A DNA stretch of 64,000 nt from Exiguobacterium algae. GTDB lineage: Bacteria > Bacillota > Bacilli > Exiguobacteriales > Exiguobacteriaceae. Position 1 is the first letter of the stretch. Each line of letters begins with the position of its first letter. This document shows, piece by piece, positions 41,516 through 50,820 of this stretch. The notes beneath the pieces are model-generated. The model did no database searches and had not been told where the DNA came from. It saw only the letters and a program-made list of their open reading frames with translations. Both the position numbers and the translations under genes were made by a program. Where the stretch lies: positions 1 through 64,000 of the forward strand of contig NZ_JACSKZ010000001.1 in NCBI RefSeq assembly GCF_018617875.1, read 5' to 3'.

Positions 41516-41577
41516 CGCCTTCCTCCATCGTGGACTTGGCGGCTGACCCCACTATTGCTGCGTTAACCTGCCCTTTC

Positions 41578-41628
41578 ATTATAGCAGATTCGAAGGAAAA
41601 AATGCGTTAAAATAGAGAACGTTTGTTC
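41578..41628 (-). promoter_or_regulatory. Toxin promoter with LexA-like box upstream
   Basis: Extended -10 TGCTATAAT on the minus strand (TATAAT at 41583-41578); the -35 is weak. Upstream, GAACGTTTGTTC (41617-41628) fits the Gram-positive LexA/DinR core GAAC-N4-GTTC. The following gap to 42012 is AT-rich; I see no gene in it, only a TGACTTTTT/AAAAAGTCA hairpin (41964-41990) just before the next ribosome site. Confidence 0.4.
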
Positions 41629-42012
41629 TTGTTTTGTAAAATGAACCTTTCGATGGAGTCAGTAGCCAAGCTAGGTAGAAAGGCGTAGCGTGTATACACG
41701 GACCCGTTCTACAGCATGCACAGGACAGAATATGTAGAAAATTCAATTCTGTAAAAGTATTATATGATATAATTGCCTTAATCTAGAAAATGCGTTGCCG
41801 TTGTGGATAATATATACTGAATCAACACCTTTTCACAATTTATGAGTCGTTCACGTGAACCCGTCAATTTTATGCGAAAAGAAGTGACATGATTCGATTT
41901 TGATCCATGACCCGATCGGCAACCACCAATCTAAAAATGCGTCATTAAAGATTTTTCTAAACGTGACTTTTTGACAGACTGAAAAAGTCATCAAGAATGA
42001 GGAGGAAAAATG

Positions 42013-42726
42013 ATGAAACGAGCATTATTTGGCACAATTGGAGCACTCGGACTCACGTTCTGTCTAACCGCCCCAGCATCTGCAGACATGACGGAGACTT
42101 CCGCAGAACGGTTTGCAAAGAAATACTTTAAAGACATCGTCTTAGATCATATCCATGGCGATGACCCGACAGGTTATCACATGACGGACAGTGAAGCGAT
42201 TGCATTCGGGCCGCTTCAAGAAACGTATATCCCGTCGTCTGCTTGTTATAATACCGGAGAAACCTGTACATTCGTCCCGACGAAAGAATTTGTCGCTACC
42301 GTCTTACAAGATGGTGAACCCGTGAACGTCATCGGCACGTACGAACAATCAGCGGATACATATGCGTTCTCAACGTTTGGTTCAGATGAAGAGACACCGG
42401 CAGCGCTGATGGATGTAAAAGGGAAGTTGATCTCAGACGCGAAAGAGTCTGCCTGGTTCGACTTTGACGGGGACACGTTAACGGCCCTGACGTCCAAATC
42501 GAAAGAAGTAATCGGAGGAGACGCCATCTCAGTCGAAGACTACCAGTCCTTCTTGATCGAAGAGAGAGCGAATCCGACAGGAACGGTTGAAGAGGGAATG
42601 ATGGGTGGATCGACTAGTTCGGAAGAGACGAATTCTGAGTCGAACACAACTCGCTACTTTGGCTTCGCATTTCTTGCGATGTTGCCATTCGGGTATTTGG
42701 TGTACCGGAGACGAAAAACGATTTGA
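42013..42726 (+). CDS. Secreted, C-terminally membrane-anchored protein
   Basis: A 237-aa exported protein: signal peptide (KRALFGTIGALGLTFCLTAP, cleavage near ASA-D 24), an outer domain with a Cys pair (SSACYNTGETCTF), a Ser/Glu/Asn-rich linker (GGSTSSEETNSESNTT) and a C-terminal helix (FGFAFLAMLPFGYLVY) stopped by RRRKTI. The arrangement resembles sortase substrates, but no LPxTG is present, so it probably stays anchored by the helix. Tandem ATGs occur at 42010 and 42013; the second is better spaced from GGAGG. A hairpin in the leader may control it. The family is unknown. Confidence 0.75.
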   Translation: MKRALFGTIGALGLTFCLTAPASADMTETSAERFAKKYFKDIVLDHIHGDDPTGYHMTDSEAIAFGPLQETYIPSSACYNTGETCTFVPTKEFVATVLQDGEPVNVIGTYEQSADTYAFSTFGSDEETPAALMDVKGKLISDAKESAWFDFDGDTLTALTSKSKEVIGGDAISVEDYQSFLIEERANPTGTVEEGMMGGSTSSEETNSESNTTRYFGFAFLAMLPFGYLVYRRRKTI

Positions 42727-42765
42727 ACATAGGAATCAGACTCGATGATTCCAACATATATTATG

Positions 42766-42800
42766 AAAATCCCTCATGCCACAGCATGAGGGATTTTTTT
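42766..42800. terminator. Bidirectional terminator
   Basis: AAATCCCTCATGC-CACA-GCATGAGGGATTT with T-run to the right and A-run to the left; shared with the convergent gntR gene. Confidence 0.85.
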
Positions 42801-43509
42801 ATAGATAGGGTCCGTTCGCCTGGATGACGAACTGGGAATGTTCATAGTGATACGTGATACGGGAATAGTCAAAGGGTGTCCCATTGGATAAGTGAAAGAT
42901 GGATTCGATCCGTAAAGTCGGGTCACCTATGTTCAACTGAAGCAACCTCGCTTCTTTCTCCTGCAATCGCCCGACCTGCATATACATGTCGGAAAACCCG
43001 ATCGTGATGCCGAGCGCGCTTTGAATGTAATCGAAGATGGAGTCTGTCACGATTTCCCGATTCAGGTATGGGACGATTTCTTTCACATAAAAAGATTCTT
43101 CCACGCAGAACAATTCGCCGTCGACGTAACGGATCCGTTCGATGTGATAGACATCGGCTTCTGTTGAAATCCCAAGGTTTTGAGACACCGTTTCATCCGG
43201 CTTCATGATGGAGAGGTCGAGTACGTCCGAGGTCAGGACGCGGTCGCCGAGATTCCTTTTGAATCCTTGCGTGGAGAATAAACTCATATATCCTGGCCGG
43301 TTATGTCGGCGCACAAAAATCCCGCTTCCCCGAAGTTGAAAGATGACGCCTTTTCGTTCGAGCAGTTCTAGCGCTTTGGTGATCGTGCTTTTACTGACCG
43401 CATATTGTCGCATCAGTTGCTCGAGCACGGGTAACTTATCCCCTTGTTTCAAATCGTGTTGATTGATGTACTGTTCGATCTCGTCTGCAATTTGCTGGTA
43501 TTTTAACAT
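42799..43509 (-). CDS. GntR/HutC-family regulator of the phospho-glucosidase
   Basis: A 236-aa regulator: winged HTH (residues 1-70; QIADEIEQYINQHDLKQGDKLPV, shown by its ends, and VSKSTITKALELLERKG), then a UTRA ligand domain (80-236) that senses a phosphosugar. It is close in layout to YydK/GmuR/TreR-type repressors. The frame is open to 43566, but GCGAGG is eight bases before ATG 43509. It diverges from the GH1 gene, whose promoter holds a perfect palindrome, so it is the likely repressor relieved by a phospho-beta-glucoside. Confidence 0.88.
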   Translation of the reverse strand: MLKYQQIADEIEQYINQHDLKQGDKLPVLEQLMRQYAVSKSTITKALELLERKGVIFQLRGSGIFVRRHNRPGYMSLFSTQGFKRNLGDRVLTSDVLDLSIMKPDETVSQNLGISTEADVYHIERIRYVDGELFCVEESFYVKEIVPYLNREIVTDSIFDYIQSALGITIGFSDMYMQVGRLQEKEARLLQLNIGDPTLRIESIFHLSNGTPFDYSRITYHYEHSQFVIQANGPYL

Positions 43510-43585
43510 GGCCATTCCTCGCTTTATATTCACTGGTACCATTATAGCATGACACGATGTGAACAAGGATCTAAATATACCGACC

Positions 43586-43614
43586 TTGTATAATTGTACC
43601 GGTACAATTATACT
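43586..43614 (+). promoter_or_regulatory. GH1 promoter with GntR operator in the spacer
   Basis: TTGTAT (43586-43591), 17-bp spacer, TATACT (43609-43614). The spacer is filled by AATTGTACCGGTACAATT, a perfect 18-bp palindrome (43592-43609). A GGTACC half-like site also follows the extended -10 (TGCTATAAT) of the divergent gntR promoter. Confidence 0.8.
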
Positions 43615-43626
43615 TGACGTGTATGA

Positions 43627-45084
<1,458 letters not shown>

Positions 45085-45096
45085 AGATTGAATGAT

Positions 45097-45140
45097 ACAG
45101 CGAAGACCTAAACTTTCCATTAGGTTCTTCGCTGTTTTCC
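45097..45140 (+). terminator. Terminator of the GH1 gene
   Basis: ACAGCGAAGACCTA and TAGGTTCTTCGCTGT arms with one bulge, followed by TTTTCC. Confidence 0.75.
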
Positions 45141-45181
45141 TATATACTGAAATCAGATAGGTCAGTGGAGGGGGAAATGAA

Positions 45182-45991
45182 ATGAAGCTTGCTACACACG
45201 GGGAAGTAACGGCGGTTCAGGCACATGTGAAACGGGGACCGTTCAGTATGAACATGTATGTCTATTACATCGACGGCATGCTCATCGACACGGGCACGCG
45301 GACGATGCTTGACGAGCTAAAAACGTTTTATCAATCCGTCCCGATCGATCTGGTCAGTATCACGCACCCGCATGAAGACCATATCGGGACCGCCGCCTGG
45401 CTAGAACAGCAATACGGCATGCCCATCTACATACGCGAATCGGCCATCGATCTATGTAGTCAAGGTCTCGATATCCCCAAATATCGCGCCTTGTTCTCGG
45501 GTTCACCGGAAACGTTCCGTCCCATCGGTTATGAACAGGATACCGTCCAGTCAGAGCATCACACGTATCAGGTGATCCATACACCGGGTCATGAACCGCA
45601 TCATGTCGTCTTGTACGATCAACAGCACGGCAGATTGTTCTCAGGCGATTTGTTCGTCTATCCTTATCCGAAGGTGATGATTCCTGAGGAGTCTGTCCCA
45701 GAGCAGATCCGCTCCCTGCGGCGTGTACTCGCCCTTGATTTCGAGGAAGTCTACTGTCAACATGCCGGGTATTTGAAAGACGGGCGAGTCGAGCTGACAA
45801 AAAAACTGGATTATTTGGAACACTTGACAGACCAGGTTCAGGATGCCGTACGAAAAGGGGATTCGGTCGACGAAATCAACCGTCGCTTGTTCCCGGAACC
45901 TTCCCCGCTAGTCCGCATCTCGAATGGGGATTACGACTCACGCCACATGATCCGCAGTATTTTGACGGAGAGTTCGAATCACGTCCGATGA
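45182..45991 (+). CDS. MBL-fold metallo-hydrolase, 269 aa
   Basis: A metallo-beta-lactamase-fold hydrolase with the zinc motif THPHEDHIG (H62, H64, D66, H67), later ligands in VIHTPGHEPHHVVLYD and LFSGDLF. The C-terminal helices (YLEHLTDQVQDAVRKGDSV) form a lid typical of glyoxalase-II- or quorum-lactonase-like members. Glu replaces the usual second-shell residue between H64 and D66, which is common. GGAGGGGG precedes the ATG. It is monocistronic; the substrate is unknown. Confidence 0.88.
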   Translation: MKLATHGEVTAVQAHVKRGPFSMNMYVYYIDGMLIDTGTRTMLDELKTFYQSVPIDLVSITHPHEDHIGTAAWLEQQYGMPIYIRESAIDLCSQGLDIPKYRALFSGSPETFRPIGYEQDTVQSEHHTYQVIHTPGHEPHHVVLYDQQHGRLFSGDLFVYPYPKVMIPEESVPEQIRSLRRVLALDFEEVYCQHAGYLKDGRVELTKKLDYLEHLTDQVQDAVRKGDSVDEINRRLFPEPSPLVRISNGDYDSRHMIRSILTESSNHVR

Positions 45992-46001
45992 CTGTATTCA
46001 C

Positions 46002-46043
46002 ACACCACTGATGTCCACACTTCGGCATCGTGGTGTTTTTTTG
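46002..46043 (+). terminator. Terminator of the MBL gene
   Basis: ACACCAC-T-GATG with CATC-G-TGGTGT, then seven T. Confidence 0.75.
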
Positions 46044-46054
46044 TTCGTGATTCC

Positions 46055-46117
46055 TTGACTTCGGATCAACGAACAGATAATATTATCAATAACGATAACA
46101 TTATCAATAGTGATAAC
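46055..46117 (+). promoter_or_regulatory. Promoter with tandem operator array
   Basis: TTGACT (46055-46060), 17-bp spacer, TAATAT (46078-46083). From 46076 to 46116 the half-sites GATAA and TTATC alternate, forming two nearly identical 18-bp direct repeats (46082-46099, 46100-46117), each with the inverted pair TTATC-N6-GATAA. The sites cover the -10 and start of the wHTH operon, so autorepression is likely. Confidence 0.7.
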
Positions 46118-46132
46118 AAAGGAGGGGTGATG

Positions 46133-46675
46133 ATGAACCAAGAAGTGTTAAAGAGCCTGCTCAATCCAGTCCGGATGAAAATCTTTCAGTTCGTCTTGAT
46201 GAATCCGGATGCGACAACAGCGCAGATCGCCAATGAACTACCGGACGTTCCGCAAGCAAGCCTCTATCGTCATGTCAACAAGATGGTCCAAGACGAGATC
46301 TTGAAAGTCGTTTCCGAGAACAAGGTGCGAGGCGTGTACGAAAAGGTGTATGCAATCCAAAACAACCCGCTTGCCGCCGTCAACAAAATCGTCGACGAAG
46401 GGGACCGCGAGCAACTGTACATGATCTGTTATACGTTCGCGATGTCACTTCTCATGGATTTCGGATCCTATCTGAAACGGGACACGATCGATCTACAGGC
46501 GGACAAAGTCGGTTTTCGCAGTATCCCGCTCTATCTGACGGATGAAGAGAGCAATCAGTTCATTCAAAACATGCATGCGTTGATTCAGGAGTCGATGCAT
46601 CAGGAAACAAACGAAGGCAGAACGCTTCGAAAGTATTCTTACGCATTCATGCCGGTAAACGAAAAGGAGTCATAA
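46133..46675 (+). CDS. Winged-helix (ArsR-like) transcriptional regulator
   Basis: A 180-aa regulator with an HTH_20/ArsR-like domain in residues 1-75 (SLLNPVRMKIFQFVLMNPDA, IANELPDVPQASLYRHVNKM) and a C-terminal helical dimer/sensor half (YMICYTFAMSLLMDFGSYL). No metal-binding Cys cluster is seen. Tandem ATGs lie at 46130 and 46133; the second has ideal spacing from AAAGGAGG. It heads an operon with an alpha/beta hydrolase (1 bp apart) and a CPBP protease, and probably represses it. Confidence 0.85.
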   Translation: MNQEVLKSLLNPVRMKIFQFVLMNPDATTAQIANELPDVPQASLYRHVNKMVQDEILKVVSENKVRGVYEKVYAIQNNPLAAVNKIVDEGDREQLYMICYTFAMSLLMDFGSYLKRDTIDLQADKVGFRSIPLYLTDEESNQFIQNMHALIQESMHQETNEGRTLRKYSYAFMPVNEKES

Positions 46676-46676
46676 G

Positions 46677-47663
46677 ATGACAAACAATCAAGAAGTACTC
46701 ATCCAAGGGCAAGTGACGATCGGGGCCACCCTCACGAAACCGGAGGCGGCTCAAGAACTGTATCCGGCAGCCGTGATTATCGGCGGGACAGGCAGTATGA
46801 ATCGAGATGGGAGCGGGGTCGGCTTCAAGATGAACCTGTATCGCGATTTGGCAGAGGAATTGACGGAGCTCGGATTCATCACCCTCCGTTACGATAAGCG
46901 CGGCGTCGGAAAGACCGGAGGGAATCGTACGACGGCCGGTGTCACTGAATTAGTGGAGGACCTCAAGCACGTCATCACGTTTTTAAAAACGCAGGACGGG
47001 GTGGACGCAAACCGGGTGATTCTCGTCGGACATAGTGAAGGGGCGATTTTGGCCACGTTAGCAGCGGAGCAAGAGTCGGTTGCCGGATTGATCTTATTAT
47101 CCGGTGCCGGTGCGTCTTTAAAAACAAGTATGGAGGAACAGGCGCAGTTCTTGTTGAAAGAAGTACAGGAAACGAAGGGGCTCAAAGGCAAGTTGTTGTC
47201 CCGTGTATTAACTGAGAAGGCAGTCGTCCAAAAGCAACAGAAATTGTTCGAGCGGGTCACGGCGACCGATCAGGACACGATTCGCATACAACTCGTGAAA
47301 TTCCCGGCGAAGTGGCTGCGACAACATTTGACTTACTCGGATGAAGATCTGCTGATGAAAATGAAGGCTGTCACGATCCCGATACTCGCCGTGACCGGGC
47401 AGAAAGATGTCCAGACGGACTACCGGAATCTTGAAAAGGTGGACGACTTGAATTCTGAATGGATTGAGACGGAAGTCATTTCCGACATGGACCATATGCT
47501 GAAGTCTTTTACCGGACGAACGAGCATCTTAGACGTGAAAAAGCAATACCGGAACGAGATCGGTCAACCGCTCCATCCCGAACTGATCCAGTCGATCGCA
47601 TCGTGGTCACTCAAGAACGGAATTCGAATCGACCATCCCGTTTTACAATCCAATCCATTATGA
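46677..47663 (+). CDS. Alpha/beta hydrolase, 328 aa
   Basis: A serine hydrolase of the alpha/beta fold. The segment VIIGGTGSMNRDG is the oxyanion loop, RYDKRGVGKTGG a family block of YbbA/EstD-like esterases, and LVGHSEGA the nucleophile elbow with Ser120. The acid is in AVTGQKDVQTD and the histidine in SDMDHMLKS. It starts one base after the regulator stop. With the regulator and CPBP protein it may handle a toxic ester or lipid, which is inference. Confidence 0.88.
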   Translation: MTNNQEVLIQGQVTIGATLTKPEAAQELYPAAVIIGGTGSMNRDGSGVGFKMNLYRDLAEELTELGFITLRYDKRGVGKTGGNRTTAGVTELVEDLKHVITFLKTQDGVDANRVILVGHSEGAILATLAAEQESVAGLILLSGAGASLKTSMEEQAQFLLKEVQETKGLKGKLLSRVLTEKAVVQKQQKLFERVTATDQDTIRIQLVKFPAKWLRQHLTYSDEDLLMKMKAVTIPILAVTGQKDVQTDYRNLEKVDDLNSEWIETEVISDMDHMLKSFTGRTSILDVKKQYRNEIGQPLHPELIQSIASWSLKNGIRIDHPVLQSNPL

Positions 47664-47681
47664 ACTGAGGAGGACCATGAG

Positions 47682-48491
47682 ATGTCTAAACCAAGGACGA
47701 AGCGAGAACTGACGTTATATTTTGTCATCACGATGATCGTCACGTGGACTCTCTGGACGCCGGCTGTCTTTGACTCGAACGGCCGAGACGTACCGAGCGT
47801 CCTCCTGATTGTTTCGCTGATGGCCAGCTTCACACCGAGCATCGTCGGACTATCGCTCGAGAGAAGATTTCGCGGTGGCGCATCGTTCAAAGAAGAATTG
47901 AGAACACGACTAAGCCTGAACTTCGCAAAACGATGGTTGCTCGCCATCCCCGTCTTCTTTTTTGCGACGGCCGGACTCAGTTACGGGCTGATGCTCCTCT
48001 TCTTGCCGAACTTCGAACCGATCCGTCCGCTATCTTGGCAGATGGCACCGCTCGTGTTCCTGCAAATCCTCTTCATCGGCGGGGCGCTCGGGGAAGAATT
48101 CGGCTGGAGAGGGTTCGCATTGCCGAGACTGTTACAACAGACATCTCCTCTGAGAGCCACCCTCCTGCTCGGCGTGGTTTGGAGTTTCTGGCATATCCCC
48201 TTGTTCTTTATGAGCGGCACGGTCCAATCGAACATTCCGATTTGGCAGTTCCTATTGCAAAACACGCTCCTTGCCTTCTACTACACCTGGCTATATATGA
48301 AGACACGCGGAAATCTCGTCTTGATGATTTATTTGCACGCGATCGCCAATACAGCCGCCGCTCTCTTTCCATATTGGCAAACGGACATCGGGAGATGGAT
48401 CGGTTTCGCCCTGCTCGCTCTCGGGTGCATCTCCTTATACACACTCCACCCGATACAAACGAAGGAACACATGGCTTCCCCAACTGATTGA
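47682..48491 (+). CDS. CPBP-family intramembrane protease (Abi)
   Basis: A 269-aa membrane protein with about eight helices of the CAAX protease/bacteriocin-processing (CPBP) family. Catalytic motifs are EEFGWRGFALPR (EExxxR), SFWHIPLFF (FxxxH-like) and the late HAIANTAAAL. Such proteins cleave membrane peptides or give bacteriocin self-immunity. GAGGAGG precedes the ATG, 18 bp after the hydrolase; it is the last gene of the operon. Confidence 0.9.
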   Translation: MSKPRTKRELTLYFVITMIVTWTLWTPAVFDSNGRDVPSVLLIVSLMASFTPSIVGLSLERRFRGGASFKEELRTRLSLNFAKRWLLAIPVFFFATAGLSYGLMLLFLPNFEPIRPLSWQMAPLVFLQILFIGGALGEEFGWRGFALPRLLQQTSPLRATLLLGVVWSFWHIPLFFMSGTVQSNIPIWQFLLQNTLLAFYYTWLYMKTRGNLVLMIYLHAIANTAAALFPYWQTDIGRWIGFALLALGCISLYTLHPIQTKEHMASPTD

Positions 48492-48600
48492 CCTCATCAT
48501 TCGTGCGTGAATTCGGGTATAAAGAAGTGATATGTGTTGGGACGAACACCTATCACTCGCTGAACATGTTGCACACACTCATGGTAATGGGGAGGAATGA

Positions 48601-49362
48601 ATGGTGAAATTATCAGGTAAAACGGCAATCGTCACTGGGGCAGGATCGGGAATGGGACGGGCCATCGCCAACTTGTTCGCCAAGGAAGGCGCCAGGGTCG
48701 TCGCGGTCGACTTGAACGGGGATTCGGTCGAGGCGGTCGTATCCGAGATCAAAGAAACGGGCGGGGATGTCGTCGGCGTGACCGGGGACGTCATGAAACA
48801 AGACGATATCGATCGCATGGTCGAGATGGCAACGAAAACGTTCGGCTCACTCGATATCCTCGTGAACAACGCGGGAATCATGGATAACTTCTTGACCGTC
48901 GGGGAGGTCACCGACGAGGTATGGGACCGGGTCCTCGGGGTCAATTTGACCGGACCGATGAAACTCGCCCGTGCCGCGATCCATGTGATGGAAAAACAAG
49001 AGACCGGCGGGGTCATCGTGAACAACGCCTCGGTCGGCGGACTGTTCGGGACCCGCGGCGGGGCCGCATACGTCGCTTCGAAACACGCGCTCATCGGACT
49101 CACCAAAAACATTGCCGCCACGTACGGGACACTCGGAAACATTCGGGCAAATGCCATCGCACCAGGTGGTGTCAACACAAATATCGGTGCCACCATCACC
49201 GCCCCAAGTGAGCTTGGGATGAAAGCCATCCAAGGGGCAGGGGAGGCTCCGATGGGTGAGGCGGAACAAATTGCCACTGTCGCCTTGTTTCTCGCCTCCG
49301 ATGACTCGAGCTTCGTGAACGGTGACGTCCTGAAGGCAGACGGTGGTTGGACTGCCCGATAA
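48601..49362 (+). CDS. SDR-family oxidoreductase
   Basis: A 253-aa classical short-chain dehydrogenase. Cofactor loop TGAGSGMG (residues 12-19), NNAG at 89-92, catalytic Ser144, Tyr157 and Lys161 (YVASK). An Asp at the end of strand 2 (VAVDLNG) suggests preference for NAD(H). Substrate unknown; relatives act on 3-oxoacyl, sugar or glucose substrates. GGGGAGG precedes the ATG. It is a single gene ending in a terminator shared with the convergent AraC gene. Confidence 0.93.
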   Translation: MVKLSGKTAIVTGAGSGMGRAIANLFAKEGARVVAVDLNGDSVEAVVSEIKETGGDVVGVTGDVMKQDDIDRMVEMATKTFGSLDILVNNAGIMDNFLTVGEVTDEVWDRVLGVNLTGPMKLARAAIHVMEKQETGGVIVNNASVGGLFGTRGGAAYVASKHALIGLTKNIAATYGTLGNIRANAIAPGGVNTNIGATITAPSELGMKAIQGAGEAPMGEAEQIATVALFLASDDSSFVNGDVLKADGGWTAR

Positions 49363-49369
49363 ATCAAAG

Positions 49370-49399
49370 AAGAGCCGACACGTGGTCGACTCTTTTTTT
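49370..49399. terminator. Bidirectional terminator
   Basis: AAGAGCCGAC and GTCGACTCTT arms (one mismatch) around ACGTG, followed by seven T. Confidence 0.75.
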
Positions 49400-50213
49400 A
49401 TGTAGATTCAAGTTTTCGATAGGCAAGCGGGGTCCGCCCGTGATGTTTCTTGAACGACTGGACGAAGTGACTGGCGCTGTTGAACCCGTATCGTTTCGCG
49501 ATTGTTGCGACAGAGGTGTCAGTCTGTCGCAGTTCATTGGCGGCACGGTCCATCTTGCATCCTTGTACATATGCGAGCGGTGACGTTTCTGAATAGCGGG
49601 CAAAGATTCGGCAACATTCACTCCGACTCAGCTTGGCTGCCTTGGATATCTGCGTCAACGTGATTTTTTCTGATAAGTGATCCTCGATATATGTGACCAT
49701 CGCATGGACCTGAAGATGGCTCGAACGATGCTTTCTTTCAGATGAAACGGGTTGCTGGATCCAATATCTCCATACGACCGCAAGTTGAAGCGTCGCATCC
49801 ATCCAGGAAAACGGCCCGTCCGACCCGACATATCGGATTGCCTTCTCAATCGTCTTCAAGATCGAATGTTGTGCGCGGTCGGAAGTTGTTAGCAGGCAGT
49901 GACTTCGATTCGACCGTAAAAATGGATCGACGTAATGAGCGGCCAACTCAGGAGCAAACAGATGGCTCGGCTCTACCTCCAACCCGATCATGTATGCCTC
50001 CTCACTCAAACGACGCACCTGGTAACATTGATCGGTCGCAAGTAGAAGTCCCATCCCTTGTCGTAACGTCACCTCTATACCGTTTATTGAGAGAATCGCT
50101 TGCCCATCTTTTAGGTAAAACATGATGAAGCGGGAGGAAAACTGAATCTTCGCGAAGTAAGCTTGCTCACCTCTCCATTCTCGGCAGTGGATATTTGATT
50201 TTTTTATTCCCAT
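49398..50213 (-). CDS. AraC-family transcriptional regulator
   Basis: A 271-aa regulator: N-terminal cupin-like sensing domain (residues 1-150) and two HTH motifs in the C-terminal 100 residues (ITLTQISKAAKLSRSECCRI and SVATIAKRYGFNSASHFVQS), ending with the AraC signature FKKHHGRTPLAYRKL. The ligand and targets are unknown; the convergent SDR gene is one candidate target. GAGGTG lies just upstream of ATG 50213. Confidence 0.9.
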   Translation of the reverse strand: MGIKKSNIHCREWRGEQAYFAKIQFSSRFIMFYLKDGQAILSINGIEVTLRQGMGLLLATDQCYQVRRLSEEAYMIGLEVEPSHLFAPELAAHYVDPFLRSNRSHCLLTTSDRAQHSILKTIEKAIRYVGSDGPFSWMDATLQLAVVWRYWIQQPVSSERKHRSSHLQVHAMVTYIEDHLSEKITLTQISKAAKLSRSECCRIFARYSETSPLAYVQGCKMDRAANELRQTDTSVATIAKRYGFNSASHFVQSFKKHHGRTPLAYRKLEST

Positions 50214-50351
50214 CCTTACACCTCAATCAAATAACATTTTCTATCTCATTTCACGGGACCGATACCTCGAATTCATCCTTTGACGAGACGAATCGAACAT
50301 TTTTGACATGAATCAAAACGACTTTCTTCTATATAATGGGGTGGATGAACC

Positions 50352-50612
50352 TCAAAAGATCATCCAAGCGGTCAACCCGGCATGAACGAGAATCGCAAGC
50401 GGCACTCCGATCCAGAATTTTGGTTTCAGTGTCTTATGACGGAAGAGACGCATCGCAAGATAAGCCCCAAAAGCCCCACCAATCCAGACAAAAGTCAACA
50501 AAGACCGTTCCGAAATTCGCCACGCCCCGACTTTAGACCTCCGTTTATCGATTAAAAATGACATAAACGCTAGTAAATTGGTCACAATGTAATAAAGCAG
50601 TAATAGTTCCAA
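50352..50612 (-). CDS. DUF1294 small membrane protein
   Basis: An 86-aa membrane protein of DUF1294: helices at 2-18, 38-57 and 65-84, with the family motif FLIDKRRSKVGAWRISERSLL between helices 1 and 2 (K/R-A-x-x-x-x-WRISE). The start is TTG 50612 with GGAGG nine bases upstream. It is a common stand-alone gene of unknown function. Confidence 0.85.
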   Translation of the reverse strand: MELLLLYYIVTNLLAFMSFLIDKRRSKVGAWRISERSLLTFVWIGGAFGAYLAMRLFRHKTLKPKFWIGVPLAILVHAGLTAWMIF

Positions 50613-50722
50613 AGACCAAAACCTCCTTCTCTCTGCCTCTATTATATCTTGAAATGGCTCTATAAAGCCATTTATGAAGAATAAAACAATATTCTGAAAC
50701 TTCTAATCCACTCAAAATGTTC

Positions 50723-50772
50723 TGTAACTGAACTGATAACACACTCATATCAGCCTGTAATCGCTGTGAAAT
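50723..50772 (+). promoter_or_regulatory. Two WalR-like boxes upstream of the LysM-3D gene
   Basis: TGTAAC-N5-TGATAA (50723-50739) and TGTAAT-N5-TGAAAT (50756-50772) each match the WalR repeat TGT(A/T)A(A/T/C)-N5-TGT(A/T)A(A/T/C) at 11 of 12 positions. WalRK controls cell-wall hydrolases such as YocH in B. subtilis. Confidence 0.55.
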
Positions 50773-50820
50773 ATAGAGGTGTTACAGTAAGGGGGCGTTA
50801 GAAAAGGGAGGAATATTCTT

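Noticed and set aside
47933..48487. 184-aa frame overlapping the CPBP protease gene
   Set aside because: Out-of-frame shadow of a gene with clear EExxxR and histidine motifs; no ribosome site.
48579..49367. 262-aa minus-strand frame over the SDR gene
   Set aside because: Full antisense shadow of an SDR with intact cofactor and catalytic motifs; Ser/Pro/Thr-rich composition is typical of such shadows.
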